Below, in pieces: positions 1 to 12,519 of a DNA stretch of 64,000 nucleotides. Location: positions 27,828-91,827 of the forward strand of contig NZ_JAKJIB010000001.1 of assembly GCF_021864505.1 (NCBI RefSeq), in the 5' to 3' direction. The notes beneath the pieces are model-generated. The model worked only from the letters and a program-made list of their open reading frames with translations. It did no database searches and was not told the DNA's origin. Source of the stretch: Falsiroseomonas oryziterrae. GTDB lineage: Bacteria; Pseudomonadota; Alphaproteobacteria; Acetobacterales; Acetobacteraceae. The translations under genes and the position numbers were made by a program. Every line of letters begins with the position of its first letter. The first letter of the stretch is position 1.

Positions 1-419
1 TCGATGGCGTCGGCCGCTTCATCCTGGGGCGATGGTGGCGTGCCGCGACACCGGAGCAGCAGGCTGAGTACATGCAGCTGTTCGAGCAGGTGTTGCTAAG
101 GAACCTGTCCGCCCGGTTTGGAGAGTATCAGGGCGTTCGTTTCTCTCTCGGGCGTACGCAGGCTCGCACCGAAGAAGATGCTCTGGTCAGCACCATCGTC
201 GAACGACCAAGCACTCCGCCGTTCGGACTTGACTGGCGGGTCGCCGAGATCGGCGGCGCACCGAAGGTCGTGGATGTCATCGCAGAGGGAACGAGCCTGC
301 GCCTGACGACACGCAGCGAGTACAGCAGCGTGATCACGCGGAACAACGGCAACGTGGGAGCCCTGCTCGTCGCGATGCGGCAGCAGATCCAGCAATTGAC
401 GCAGCGCGAGGGCGCTTGA
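1..419 (+). CDS. mlaC: MlaC-family phospholipid-binding protein, 5'-truncated
   Basis: This is the C-terminal part of an MlaC/Ttg2D protein, the periplasmic carrier that moves phospholipids between the outer membrane and the MlaFEDB ABC transporter. The frame is open through the left edge; its first complete codon is at base 3. The opening residues, GRFILGRWWRAATPEQQAEY, match the conserved MlaC helix that ends in an ATPEQ-type motif, so an internal ATG at 72 is not the true start. About 139 residues remain of the usual 200 or so. The other mla genes would lie to the left. The gene converges on the next leftward gene with a 10-bp gap. Confidence 0.85.
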   Translation, partial: DGVGRFILGRWWRAATPEQQAEYMQLFEQVLLRNLSARFGEYQGVRFSLGRTQARTEEDALVSTIVERPSTPPFGLDWRVAEIGGAPKVVDVIAEGTSLRLTTRSEYSSVITRNNGNVGALLVAMRQQIQQLTQREGA

Positions 420-429
420 CCACTTGGCG

Positions 430-948
430 CTAGGCGAGGCTCTCGAAAATCAGCATGCGGTGAGACTGGTGTAGAAACGCTCCGCATTCCTTCATGCCGA
501 TGTCGCTCAGCACCGCGCGGGACGCCTGGTTCGTCTCCCGAGCCACAGCAATGATGCGCTTGAGCCCCGCCCGATGCCCGAACTCGAGGGCGGCCACCGC
601 TGCCTCCCGCGCGTAACCCTTGCCGCGGCATTCCGGCCACAGGGCGAACCGTAGCGCGACACCGCGGCCGTCGGGGCGCTCCATCAACCCGCATATGCCC
701 AGGAAGTCGCCAGTCGTCCGCTCGAACACGCTCCAGGTGCCGTAGCCACGGACCAGCCAGAACTCCATGTCGTCTTCGAGTTCCTCCTTCGTCCGATCGG
801 GACTTCGAACGCCATGGAGCATGAAGCCGAACACGCGTTCGTCGCCCTTGAGCCGGATCAGGTCCGGCAGGTGCTCCGGCCCGGGCGGGAGCAGCGAGAG
901 ACGCGGCGTATGCAGAGTGCGGGGTGCGGAGAGGATCGGTGTCGTCAC
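430..948 (-). CDS. GNAT-family N-acetyltransferase (RimJ/RimL-like)
   Basis: This 172-residue protein has the acetyltransferase_3 (RimJ/RimL-type) layout. The N-terminus contains TPRLSLLPPGPEHLPDL, followed by the acetyl-CoA-binding stretch RGKGYAREAAVAALEFG and a C-terminal ASRAVLSDIGMKECG, which corresponds to the family's N-x-x-S-x-x-x-x-x-x-x-G-F element. The chosen GTG start at 948 overlaps the stop of the upstream gene as GTGA, which suggests translational coupling; a longer reading frame upstream is a shadow of that gene. It is the last gene of an ettA-led leftward run. The substrate is unknown; protein N-termini, antibiotics and small amines are all possible. Confidence 0.85.
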   Translation of the reverse strand: MTTPILSAPRTLHTPRLSLLPPGPEHLPDLIRLKGDERVFGFMLHGVRSPDRTKEELEDDMEFWLVRGYGTWSVFERTTGDFLGICGLMERPDGRGVALRFALWPECRGKGYAREAAVAALEFGHRAGLKRIIAVARETNQASRAVLSDIGMKECGAFLHQSHRMLIFESLA

Positions 949-1523
949 GCAGCGTCCAGGCGGATCGCGTAGCCGTCCCCCTCCGCGACGAATTCGGCGA
1001 AACCCGTGGCGACGCGCGCATCCGGCCGGGCGCGATGGAGCGCCCTGAACAATGAATCCGGACTGCCCGGCGGCGGCCAGCGCCGCGGCATCGCGCCAAC
1101 GTCGACCAGGGCGCGCGCGATCACCTGGGCACAATTGCCGCCCACGGCGACGAATCGCGGCGGACGCTCCGCGATATCCTCCCAGATCCGCGTGAAGAGC
1201 AGGGCGGCCTCGCGCCCGACCTCCACGACACAGAAGGTGGTCGGGCAGCGCCGTGCCCGCGCCTCCGCCGCGATCATGTATTCTGGCCGGTCACGGAGCA
1301 GCGCCCGCGCATCGCGCACCATGCCGGGCGCGACGATGGCCAGACGCCGGTCACGCCTCGTCCTGGCATAGTAGCCGACCGGGACGCCGCCCGGCAGGAC
1401 AGCATCGGCATGGCCGCCCTCATCGGTGCTTCGCACCGTCGGCCCGGCCTTGTACCGGCAGGCGATCCCGACCTCTCCCGGGCCGACGCGCAGCCACACG
1501 GTCGGCGAACGCTCACCAGACAC
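945..1523 (-). CDS. Hypothetical protein, possible permuted papain-like fold
   Basis: This is a 192-residue protein of no named family that I recognise. A GTG start at 1523 lies 11 bp after the ettA stop; the frame continues upstream only as antisense of ettA. Two stretches stand out: an early GGHADAVLPGG (His near 38) followed by PVGYY, and a late VGGNCAQVIARAL (Cys near 131). A histidine before a cysteine, each in a glycine-rich turn, is the order found in circularly permuted papain/LRAT-type enzymes. This is a motif-level guess. There is no signal peptide or membrane segment. It overlaps the following GNAT gene by 4 bp. Confidence 0.6.
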   Translation of the reverse strand: MSGERSPTVWLRVGPGEVGIACRYKAGPTVRSTDEGGHADAVLPGGVPVGYYARTRRDRRLAIVAPGMVRDARALLRDRPEYMIAAEARARRCPTTFCVVEVGREAALLFTRIWEDIAERPPRFVAVGGNCAQVIARALVDVGAMPRRWPPPGSPDSLFRALHRARPDARVATGFAEFVAEGDGYAIRLDAA

Positions 1524-1533
1524 GCGCGGGAGC

Positions 1534-3213
<1,680 letters not shown>

Positions 3214-3372
3214 GGAGCGGGACTTCCGGGCGTGTGGGGAGAGGCGCGGGTTCTATCGTGCTGTGTGGCGCGAGGCCAGACGCGACGTCGGCCTCCCGCC
3301 GTCGCGGCGCGTCCGCCGGAGGGCTGCCGGCTGGAGGAGCGGACGCAACGGGGACGCGGGCGAGCGCCGGAA

Positions 3373-3446
3373 TGGGCCCGGAGGGACTCGAACCCCCAAC
3401 CAAGCCGTTATGAGCGGCCAGCTCTAACCGATTGAGCTACAGGCCC
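3373..3446 (-). tRNA. tRNA with CAU anticodon (Ile2 or elongator Met)
   Basis: A complete 74-nt cloverleaf lies on the minus strand. The acceptor stem pairs GGGCCTG with CGGGCCC, with discriminator A. The D arm is GCTC-AATCGGTTA-GAGC, the anticodon arm is GGCCG-CTCATAA-CGGCT (anticodon CAU), and the T arm is GGGGGTTCGAGTCCCTC. The 3' CCA is not encoded; the genome continues TTC. A CAU anticodon serves either elongator Met or, after lysidine modification, Ile AUA. The GGGCC acceptor start makes Ile2 somewhat more likely, but sequence reading alone does not settle it. Confidence 0.95.
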
Positions 3447-3501
3447 GGAGAGCCACTGATCGCCAAAGCGATCAGCCGATGCAAGCCCGGCGCTGGCCGG
3501 A

Positions 3502-4035
3502 TCAGCCGGCCGCCTTCGCCCGCGCGATGGCTTCGGCGACATAGGCCTTCGCCTGCGCCGCATCGCCCCACCCAAGTATCTTCACCCACTTCCCAAGCTC
3601 CAGGTCTTTGTAATGGGCAAAGAAATGCTGGATCTGGTCGATCGTGATTTGCGGCAGGTGCGTGTATTCCGTGACTTTCTCGTAGCGCTTCGTCAGCTTC
3701 GGCGACGGCACGGCAATGATCTTCTCGTCGTGCCCACCGTCATCCTCCATCAGCAGAACGCCCACCGGCCGGACGTTGATGACGGCACCCGGCGCGATGG
3801 GTCGGGTGTTGGCCACGAGCACGTCGAGCGGGTCGCCGTCCCCGCACAAGGTGTGGGGAACGAAGCCGTAGTTCCCCGGATAGCGCATCGGGGTGTGCAG
3901 GAAGCGGTCGACGAAGAGCGTCCCGGATGCCTTGTCCATCTCGTACTTGATCGGCTCGCCGCCGACCCCGACCTCGACGATGACATTCACGTCCTCAGGC
4001 GGGTTGTTGCCGATGGGGATATGCTCGATGCGCAT
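3502..4035 (-). CDS. ppa: Inorganic pyrophosphatase (soluble, family I)
   Basis: This enzyme hydrolyses cytosolic pyrophosphate to two phosphates, pulling biosynthetic reactions forward. The 177 residues match family I enzymes. Visible are the substrate-binding [20 protein letters not shown] segment, which contains the D-x-D-P-x-D metal-binding signature, and [20 protein letters not shown] further on. The start [20 protein letters not shown] is the standard N-terminus; the frame extends upstream only as an unrelated arginine-rich shadow. It is divergent from hppA across 253 bp, so a soluble and a membrane pyrophosphatase are neighbours and may share regulation. Confidence 0.96.
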   Translation of the reverse strand: MRIEHIPIGNNPPEDVNVIVEVGVGGEPIKYEMDKASGTLFVDRFLHTPMRYPGNYGFVPHTLCGDGDPLDVLVANTRPIAPGAVINVRPVGVLLMEDDGGHDEKIIAVPSPKLTKRYEKVTEYTHLPQITIDQIQHFFAHYKDLELGKWVKILGWGDAAQAKAYVAEAIARAKAAG

Positions 4036-4288
4036 GGGGCGCGGGGGCTCCTTCCGACGGGTGGGAGCATCAACCACAAAACGGGGCCCGCCGCGAGAGG
4101 CGCGCGCCGCCTCGAGGGGGCGGTACCGGCCAGGACTTTTCCACTTTGGGTGGCGTTGCCAGCCAGGGTGCCTTCGCGCAAGGTTCTGATGGGCCCGCAG
4201 GCCGGGCCGGCCCGAGTGAGCGCGCCCCCATCGCGCCCCGTGGCCGGCTGACTGTCGGCTCCAGGGAGACATGAGGGGGTAAGCGGCC

Positions 4289-6424
4289 TTGATAACAATA
4301 TCGGTGCTTCTGATCATCGTGCTGGGGGCGCTCTCGATCGCCTACGGCGTGAAGACGTCCAAGGAGATCATGGCGCTCGACGCCGGCTCCGACCGAATGC
4401 AGGAGATCGCGAAGGCGATTCAGGAAGGCGCATCGGCCTACCTCAAGCGCCAGTACACCACCATCGGCATCGTGGGCGCCGTGCTCTTCGTGCTGATCCT
4501 GGTGGCCTTCGGCTTCGGCGGGCACGCCTTCGCGGTGGCAATCGGCTTCCTGATCGGCGCGGTGCTGTCGGGGGCAGCAGGCTTCATCGGCATGAACGTC
4601 TCGGTGCGCGCCAATGTCCGCACCGCCCAGGCGGCGACACAGTCGCTCGCGCAGGGCCTCGACGTGGCGTTCAAGTCGGGCGCCATCACGGGCATGCTGG
4701 TCGCGGGCCTCGCGCTGCTCTCGATCGCTGTCTACTTCCTCATCCTGGTGCCGATCGGCGGCGCGGCGCCCAACAGCCGCCTGGTGATCGACGCACTCGT
4801 GGCGCTCGGCTTCGGCGCTTCGCTGATCTCGATCTTCGCCCGTCTCGGCGGCGGCATCTTCACCAAGGGTGCGGACGTCGGCGGCGACATGGTCGGCAAG
4901 GTCGAGGCCGGCATCCCCGAGGACGACCCCCGCAACCCGGCCACCATCGCCGACAACGTGGGCGACAATGTCGGCGACTGTGCGGGCATGGCGGCGGACC
5001 TGTTCGAGACCTACGCGGTGACCATGGTCGCCACCATGGTCCTGGCGGCGATCAGCTTCGGGGCAGAGGCGCGGGTCGCCGCGATGCTCTTCCCGCTGGC
5101 GATCGGCGCGGTCTGCGTCGTGACCTCGATCGCGGGCACCTACTTCGTGAAGCTGCCTGCCAACAACTCGATCATGGGCGCCATGTATCGCGGCTTCGTG
5201 GTCACCGGCGCGCTCTCGCTCGCTGCGCTGCTGCCGCTCTCCTACCTGGTGTTCGGTACCGGGACGGTGACCGCGGGCGGGCACAGCTTCGGCGCCTTCA
5301 GCCTGTTTCTCTGCGGCGCGGTCGGGCTCGCGGTGACCGCGGCGATCGTCTGGGTGACGGAATACTACACCGGCACCGACTACCGCCCCGTGCGCGCGAT
5401 CGCCGAAGCCTCGCAGACCGGCCACGGCACCAACGTGATCCGCGGCCTCGCGGTGTCGATGGAATCGACCGCGCTGCCGGCGCTGATCATCATTGCCGGC
5501 GTGCTGTCCTCTTACGGCCTTGCGGGGCTGTACGGCATCGCCATTGCGACGACGACGATGCTGGCACTCGCAGGCATGGTCGTGGCTCTCGACGCCTTCG
5601 GCCCGGTCACCGACAATGCCGGCGGCATCGCCGAGATGGCCGGCCTCCCGAAGGAGGTCCGCGTCTCGACCGATGCGCTGGACGCGGTTGGCAACACCAC
5701 CAAGGCGGTGACCAAGGGCTATGCGATCGGCTCGGCGGGCCTCGGCGCGCTGGTGCTCTTCGCGGCCTATACGCAGGACCTCAGCTATTTCATCGCCAAC
5801 CCCGCCAGCTACCCCTACTTCGCAGGGCTTGGTGAGCTGACGTTCAGCCTGTCGAACCCCTACGTCGTGGTCGGCCTGCTGTTCGGCGGCCTGCTGCCCT
5901 ATCTCTTCGGCGGCATGTCGATGACCGCGGTCGGCCGCGCGGCCTTCGCGGTCGTCGAGGAGGTGCGGCGCCAGTTCCGCGAGAAGCCGGGCATCATGAC
6001 GGGCGCGGACAAGCCGGATTACGGCCGGGCGGTCGACATGCTCACCAAGGCGGCGATCAAGGAGATGATCATCCCTTCGCTGCTGCCGGTGCTGAGCCCG
6101 ATCGTCGTGTTCCTGGTGATCCTGCTGATCGGCGGCAAGGCCGCGGCCTTCTCGGCGCTCGGTGCGATGCTGCTCGGCGTGATCGTCACCGGCTTCTTTG
6201 TCGCGGTCTCGATGACGACCGGCGGCGGCGCCTGGGACAACGCCAAGAAATACATCGAGGAGGGCAACTATGGCGGCAAGGGCAGCGAGGCCCACAAGGC
6301 CGCCGTCACCGGCGACACGGTCGGCGACCCCTACAAGGATACGGCCGGTCCCGCGGTGAACCCGATGATCAAGATCACCAACATCGTGGCCCTTCTCCTG
6401 TTGGCGATCCTCGCCCACAGCTGA
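4289..6424 (+). CDS. hppA: K+-insensitive proton-translocating pyrophosphatase
   Basis: This membrane H+-PPase couples pyrophosphate hydrolysis to proton export. It has 711 residues and about 16 hydrophobic segments. The PPi-binding loop [20 protein letters not shown] is followed by [18 protein letters not shown]. The motif GNTTKAVT carries Lys near 472 and Thr near 475, residues that mark the K+-independent subfamily; K+-dependent enzymes have Ala at the first position. The TTG start at 4289 is preceded by GAGGGGG about 10 bp upstream; there is no ATG nearby in frame. A strong terminator follows. It is divergent from the soluble pyrophosphatase. Confidence 0.95.
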   Translation: MITISVLLIIVLGALSIAYGVKTSKEIMALDAGSDRMQEIAKAIQEGASAYLKRQYTTIGIVGAVLFVLILVAFGFGGHAFAVAIGFLIGAVLSGAAGFIGMNVSVRANVRTAQAATQSLAQGLDVAFKSGAITGMLVAGLALLSIAVYFLILVPIGGAAPNSRLVIDALVALGFGASLISIFARLGGGIFTKGADVGGDMVGKVEAGIPEDDPRNPATIADNVGDNVGDCAGMAADLFETYAVTMVATMVLAAISFGAEARVAAMLFPLAIGAVCVVTSIAGTYFVKLPANNSIMGAMYRGFVVTGALSLAALLPLSYLVFGTGTVTAGGHSFGAFSLFLCGAVGLAVTAAIVWVTEYYTGTDYRPVRAIAEASQTGHGTNVIRGLAVSMESTALPALIIIAGVLSSYGLAGLYGIAIATTTMLALAGMVVALDAFGPVTDNAGGIAEMAGLPKEVRVSTDALDAVGNTTKAVTKGYAIGSAGLGALVLFAAYTQDLSYFIANPASYPYFAGLGELTFSLSNPYVVVGLLFGGLLPYLFGGMSMTAVGRAAFAVVEEVRRQFREKPGIMTGADKPDYGRAVDMLTKAAIKEMIIPSLLPVLSPIVVFLVILLIGGKAAAFSALGAMLLGVIVTGFFVAVSMTTGGGAWDNAKKYIEEGNYGGKGSEAHKAAVTGDTVGDPYKDTAGPAVNPMIKITNIVALLLLAILAHS

Positions 6425-6447
6425 GGCTCACGGCACTGGCGTCGAGC

Positions 6448-6478
6448 GGGCCGGCGGAGCGATCCGCCGGCCCTTTTC
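6448..6478 (+). terminator. Rho-independent terminator after hppA
   Basis: A perfect 11-bp inverted repeat, GGGCCGGCGGA / TCCGCCGGCCC, encloses a GCGA loop and is followed by TTTT. It lies 24 bp after the hppA stop and reads in the same direction. Confidence 0.9.
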
Positions 6479-6485
6479 GTCTCCG

Positions 6486-7241
6486 CTACCCGGCGACGCC
6501 GAGCAGCATCAGCCGCCGCAACTCGCTTTCCTGCGCACGCAGCAGCCTTGCTGCCTCGCTCTGCGAGAGGACGCTGGTATTGGCAGCCATCCAGGCATGG
6601 CCGGCCGCGACACGCTCGAGCGCGGCCCGCCGAGCGTCCTCCGCGGGCCGCTGGCGGTCCAGTTCCGCGCGCCTGGCCGCCACCAGGTCCTGGAGCGCCG
6701 CTCGTTGCTGCGGCGTTGCGTTGCGAGGCAGTGCCGGCGCCTCGATGGCCGGCTGCGGAGCCTCGGCCAGCAGCGCCGAAGACTGGCGCTGCAAGGCCGC
6801 GACGGCAGCCTGGAGATGCGGGTCGCCCAGTTGAATCGCAGTGCGGAGATAGGGAGCGCGTGTGTTGCGCCGCGCCGTGTAGCCCATGATCTCGCCGAGA
6901 TTCGTGAGCGCCGCGGCGCCTTCCGGGTCGAAGGGCTGGACCTTCTCGGCAAGCGCCGTCAGCGGGTTCTCGCGCTGCCGCGGCCAGCCGTCGTCGGCGA
7001 GATAGGCCAGCAGCCCAAGCCAGGAGGCGATGCCTTCGTTCAGCGCCTGCACCGCGCCCGCTCGCCCCTCGGCGGTGACGGGCGCCGGGGGTGGAGGGAG
7101 GAGAGCGGGGTCGGACGCGACACGGCTCGCCTGCAACGGCAGGACCGCTTCCCGCGCCTGCGACGACCAGTCGCGCACTGCCGAGTAGTCCGGCGAACAG
7201 CCGGCAAGCAGTGCGGCACCGACGATCAAAGCACTCCGCAT
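6486..7241 (-). CDS. Putative lipoprotein of unknown function
   Basis: This 251-residue protein begins MRSALIVGAALLAGCSPDYS, a lipoprotein signal with lipobox LAGC, so Cys15 is probably lipidated and the protein anchored in the cell envelope. The ATG at 7241 has a strong AGGGGGG site 5 bp upstream; an earlier in-frame ATG six codons upstream lacks one. The rest is alanine-, leucine- and arginine-rich and predicted helical, with heptad-like stretches and no conserved catalytic motif that I can identify. It converges on the hppA terminator. Downstream, the GNAT gene and rpoD are read in the same direction but lie upstream of it transcriptionally. Confidence 0.75.
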   Translation of the reverse strand: MRSALIVGAALLAGCSPDYSAVRDWSSQAREAVLPLQASRVASDPALLPPPPAPVTAEGRAGAVQALNEGIASWLGLLAYLADDGWPRQRENPLTALAEKVQPFDPEGAAALTNLGEIMGYTARRNTRAPYLRTAIQLGDPHLQAAVAALQRQSSALLAEAPQPAIEAPALPRNATPQQRAALQDLVAARRAELDRQRPAEDARRAALERVAAGHAWMAANTSVLSQSEAARLLRAQESELRRLMLLGVAG

Positions 7242-7304
7242 CCTGACCCCCCTCTCCACGCTCCCCAGTCTAGGAGCGCCGAGGCCGGAACGGAAACCGC
7301 CCGC

Positions 7305-7877
7305 TCAGATCCGCAGCCGGTCGGGAATACGCAGGCCGAGCCGCTGCGGCACCGGCCAGACCTCCCGAACCGTGCGCAGCACCCGGAAGCCGGCCGCGAT
7401 GTAGTTCGGCAAGGCGCGCGGATGGTCAGCCGTGCAGGTGTTCACCGTCACGACCGAGGGGCGATCGACCCAGGCGGTATCCACGGCGTGGCGCAGCAGG
7501 CCGCGCCCCAAGCCCTGGCCGATCACGTGCGGCATCAGGCCGAAGTAGGAGAGGTTGACGCCCCCGTCGCCGCCGCGCCGCTCCAGTTCGTAGAAGCCTG
7601 CGGGCTCGCCGTCCCGGTATAGGACGTGGATGGAGACGTCCGGCCGGGCGAGCAGACCTGCGATCTCGTCGTCCGGGACGGTGCGGCGCAGCCACCAGAC
7701 CCAATCCCGCCCCACCGTATCGTAGAGATAGCGGTAGAACGGAACCGAGCAGCGGGAGACCCGCACCACAGCCGAGCCGTCGGGGAGCGCCGGCGCCGCA
7801 TCGCCGGGTGGCGCATCCATCCGGAGGAAGGTCACCTCAACGGCGATACGTGTGACCGGTTCGCGCGCCGCGCTCAT
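7305..7877 (-). CDS. GNAT-family N-acetyltransferase
   Basis: A 190-residue acetyltransferase. The acetyl-CoA loop is visible as [20 protein letters not shown] (Q/R-x-x-G-x-G/A type), preceded by the strand GVNLSYF and followed by [20 protein letters not shown], the C-terminal helix that closes the fold. The ATG at 7877 is 7 bp after the rpoD stop, so it is probably cotranscribed with the sigma-factor gene. The substrate cannot be told from the sequence. Confidence 0.85.
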   Translation of the reverse strand: MSAAREPVTRIAVEVTFLRMDAPPGDAAPALPDGSAVVRVSRCSVPFYRYLYDTVGRDWVWWLRRTVPDDEIAGLLARPDVSIHVLYRDGEPAGFYELERRGGDGGVNLSYFGLMPHVIGQGLGRGLLRHAVDTAWVDRPSVVTVNTCTADHPRALPNYIAAGFRVLRTVREVWPVPQRLGLRIPDRLRI

Positions 7878-7884
7878 GGGCCGG

Positions 7885-9804
<1,920 letters not shown>

Positions 9805-9841
9805 GCCTGACCCTGCTCCGTCGTCCTGCCGGCGCTCCGTT

Positions 9842-9855
9842 CCGGCTTTCGCCGG
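9842..9855. repeat. REP-like hairpin in the dnaG-rpoD gap
   Basis: CCGGC-TTTC-GCCGG reads on the minus strand as CCGGC-GAAA-GCCGG, a GNRA-tetraloop hairpin. It resembles the core of the short CCGGCGAAAGCCGG palindromes scattered in many proteobacterial genomes. It sits 38 bp upstream of the rpoD start, inside the probable dnaG-rpoD transcript, so it could act as an mRNA-processing or stability element. Confidence 0.5.
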
Positions 9856-9909
9856 CACGCCGCCTTCCGGGCCGCCATCACCCCGCCGGTGATGCAAAGG
9901 CCCCCTACT

Positions 9910-11814
9910 TTATGGGGTGCTCCTGGGGTGTCCCCCAGGCCGATCCCCGTTGCCGGCCCCGCCCGGCGGCTCGTCTTCGTCCTCGCCCCACTCGCCGCGC
10001 CGCAGGGCGGCGATGGCGGCCTGCAACCTGACGAGGCGACGCTGCGCCCGCTCCTGCTCGCCGGCATCGTTGCTCTCGGTCCAGGCGCGCCGGGCGGCGG
10101 CCTGATCGTCCAGCAGCTCCGCCTCGCCACGCAGCAGGGCGAAGAAGTGCCACCACCCGTCCAGCGCCTCCTTGGGCTGAGCGTCCGGCCGGGCCGCGAA
10201 CGGAAGGGATGGGTCGCGGAGCAACGCCGCCGCCGCCTCCCCCAGGCCAACCTTGGCGAGGTGGTCCATGAGCCCAGCCGAGTCAAGCGCGTGTCCCTGT
10301 GCCAGCCATGCGAGAACGGCGCTCCGGCACTGCGCGGCGAGCCCCGCGCCAAGGTCAAGGCCCGCCAGGCTCTCCTCGACCTCCGTCAGCAGCCAGGGGT
10401 GGCGGAGCGTGATGGCCATCAGAGCCGCGCCCTGCGCCATTCGCGTTCTTTCCGATGTAATCGCCGGGCGCGGAACATTCATTGGGCGCCTTGGTTGAAG
10501 AGCCGAGTGCCCGGAGTTCCGAGCACCTGACCCTCGTGAGCCTGGACGTCCCGAGTTCCAGCGGCTCAGTAACTCTTCGCGTAATGCATCAGCAAGAGAT
10601 CGGTCTGTAATGAGCCTCGAAAAGCGAAATATTTCGCTCTTCTGTTTGCCGCGCGCGGTCACACCGGCTCCAGGTGCCGCCTCCTGTATAAGCCCCCAAA
10701 GCACGTCTTCAATCTTACGTGGAGCTTTGAGCAACGCCTCGAACGCGCGTGACCCGCCCTTCAACAGCAGGGTGTCGGGGTCTTCCCCGTTTGGGAGCGT
10801 CACAAATCTCAACGTCCGTTCAACGGTCACCAGCGGCAGCGCCGTCTCGGCGGCCCGCGCCGCAGCCCGTGCGCCGGCCGCGTCGCCGTCGAAGCACAGC
10901 ACGGGCTCCGGCGTCAGGCGCCAGAGTTCCTCCAGCTGTTCCGCGGTCAGGGCCGTGCCGAGCGGCGCCACCGCCCCGGTGAAACCGGCCTGGTGCAGGG
11001 CGATGACGTCCATGTAGCCCTCGACCGCGACGACGGTACCACCGCGGAATGCGCCTTCCTTGGCGAGGTCCAGCGCGTAGAGGCTGCTGCGCTTCTTGAA
11101 GAGCACCGTCTCCGGGCCGTTCACGTATTTCGGCACGCCGTCGCCGAGGACCCGGCCGCCGAAGCTGATCATCCGGCCGCGCCGGTCGCGGATCGGGAAC
11201 ATGACGCGGTTGAAGAAGAGGTCCGTGAAGCCCTCGCTCCGGCCTTCGCCGTCGCCCTCCCGGGCGCGGATGAGGCCGGCTTCGGCAAGCTGCTCCTGCG
11301 TGATGCCCTCGGCCTTCAGGTCCGCGGCGATCGCGCCACGGCCGCCACCGGACCAGCCCAGACCGAAGCCGGCGATCGTCGCATCCGACAGCCCGCGGCG
11401 CTTGAGATAGGCAAGGCCATCCGCCCCCTCCGGCAGCCGCAGCCGCCGCTGGAAAGCGGCACAGGCCGCTTCGAGCACGCCATGCAGGTCGCGCGCCCGC
11501 TTTTCGCGCGCGGCCGCTTCGGGCGTCGGCTTCGGCACCTCGAGGCCGGCCTCCGCCGCCAGGCGCTCCACCGCCTCGGGGAAGGACGCGCCTTCGGCAC
11601 GCATGACGAAGGTGATCGCGTCGCCATGCGCGCCGCAGCCGAAGCAATGGAAATGGTCGTCGTAGACGTAGAAGGACGGTGTCTTCTCGCCGTGGAAGGG
11701 ACAGCAGGCCTTCCAGTTCCGGCCGGACCGGGTGAGCCGCGTCTTGCGGCCGATCAGGCCCGGCAGCGGGGTCCGGAGCCGCAGTTCGTCGAGGAAGGCG
11801 GGGGGCAGCGCCAT
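9910..11814 (-). CDS. dnaG: DNA primase DnaG
   Basis: This primase makes RNA primers for chromosome replication. It has 634 residues. The CHC2 zinc-binding domain is visible at the N-terminus (C38-x2-H41 ... C57-x2-C60). The catalytic core contains the TOPRIM elements VVAVEGYMDVIALHQAG and LCFDGDAAGARAAARA, and the C-terminal third is the more variable DnaB-interaction region. A Ser/Gly/Arg-rich linker near 10450-10560 connects core and tail and has visibly lower GC than its surroundings. It lies 71 bp downstream of yqeY and upstream of rpoD on the same strand. Confidence 0.96.
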   Translation of the reverse strand: MALPPAFLDELRLRTPLPGLIGRKTRLTRSGRNWKACCPFHGEKTPSFYVYDDHFHCFGCGAHGDAITFVMRAEGASFPEAVERLAAEAGLEVPKPTPEAAAREKRARDLHGVLEAACAAFQRRLRLPEGADGLAYLKRRGLSDATIAGFGLGWSGGGRGAIAADLKAEGITQEQLAEAGLIRAREGDGEGRSEGFTDLFFNRVMFPIRDRRGRMISFGGRVLGDGVPKYVNGPETVLFKKRSSLYALDLAKEGAFRGGTVVAVEGYMDVIALHQAGFTGAVAPLGTALTAEQLEELWRLTPEPVLCFDGDAAGARAAARAAETALPLVTVERTLRFVTLPNGEDPDTLLLKGGSRAFEALLKAPRKIEDVLWGLIQEAAPGAGVTARGKQKSEIFRFSRLITDRSLADALREELLSRWNSGRPGSRGSGARNSGHSALQPRRPMNVPRPAITSERTRMAQGAALMAITLRHPWLLTEVEESLAGLDLGAGLAAQCRSAVLAWLAQGHALDSAGLMDHLAKVGLGEAAAALLRDPSLPFAARPDAQPKEALDGWWHFFALLRGEAELLDDQAAARRAWTESNDAGEQERAQRRLVRLQAAIAALRRGEWGEDEDEPPGGAGNGDRPGGHPRSTP

Positions 11815-11885
11815 GCGCGACGGCCCTCAGCGCCCGGGACGGGACGCGGCCGAAGGGACGGTCGCGCTGGCAAAGCCCTGCCGCG

Positions 11886-12347
11886 TCACGCCCCCAGCCT
11901 GGCCTTCACAAGCGGGTTCGCCCGGGACATGTCGAGCGCCGGGCCGTGCTTCTTCAGCACGGCCATGACCTTGCCCATGTCCTTGACGCTGGACGCCCCG
12001 GCTTCGGCGATGGCGGCGTCGACGGCGGCAGCGATCGCGGCCTCGTCCATCTGCTGCGGCAGGAACGACTCGATCACCGCGATTTCGGCCAGTTCCTTGT
12101 CCACCAGTTCCTGCCGGCCGCCCTGGCGATAGAGTTCGACGCTTTCCCGCCGGGACTTCACCATGCTGCGGAGCATGGCCACCACCTGATCGTCCGGCAC
12201 CTTGTCCACGCCCGAGGGCCTGGCGGCGATGTCGACCTCCTTTAGCTTGGCGATGATCATTCGGACGGTGGAGGTCCTCGCCGCATCCTTGGCGAGCATC
12301 GCCTCCTTCATCGCGGCATTGAATCGGGCGCGCAGGTCGTCGGCCAT
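11886..12347 (-). CDS. GatB/YqeY domain-containing protein
   Basis: This 153-residue protein is a stand-alone YqeY domain, related to the tail of the GatB amidotransferase subunit and often encoded beside dnaG. It begins MADDLRARFNAAMKEAMLAK and contains the typical TVRMIIAKLKEVDIAAR and LAEIAVIESFLPQQMDEAAI segments, ending VMAVLKKHGPALDMSRANPL. Its role is not settled; tRNA-dependent amidation or tRNA binding has been proposed for the family. It is divergent from carA across 172 bp. Confidence 0.93.
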   Translation of the reverse strand: MADDLRARFNAAMKEAMLAKDAARTSTVRMIIAKLKEVDIAARPSGVDKVPDDQVVAMLRSMVKSRRESVELYRQGGRQELVDKELAEIAVIESFLPQQMDEAAIAAAVDAAIAEAGASSVKDMGKVMAVLKKHGPALDMSRANPLVKARLGA

Positions 12348-12451
12348 GGCCGGGTGTCTCCTTCAGGCCTGATCTAGCCGCTCGGGCGCACCGGCCCAAC
12401 CCTCCGGCGCAGAACCGCAGCCTAGACCGAGGACGCCGCGGACCGACCACG

Positions 12452-12506
12452 CCCGGGAAATTCTCTCCCAACCCATCATCGCGCTGGACCCGGGAAGTTT
12501 TTTCCC
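12452..12506. promoter_or_regulatory. Twin 18-bp repeats upstream of carA, candidate operators
   Basis: Two near-identical 18-mers, CCCGGGAAATTCTCTCCC at 12452-12469 and CCCGGGAAGTTTTTTCCC at 12489-12506, agree at 15 of 18 positions and are 37 bp apart start to start. The second contains a perfect inverted repeat, GGGAA-N5-TTCCC; the first is an imperfect version. The second copy ends 13 bp before the ATG of the HTH-CarA reading frame. The arrangement looks like a pair of operators, but no binding protein is known. Confidence 0.5.
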
Positions 12507-12519
12507 ACATATCGAGGCC

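Noticed and set aside
4070..6418. 782-residue ORF antisense to hppA
   Set aside because: His/Arg/Asp-rich composition without family motifs; it is the mirror of hppA's high-GC codon pattern.
9910..10560. Lower-GC, Ser/Gly-rich part of dnaG as a frameshift or insertion
   Set aside because: The frame is continuous and this is the normal variable linker and C-terminal region of primase.
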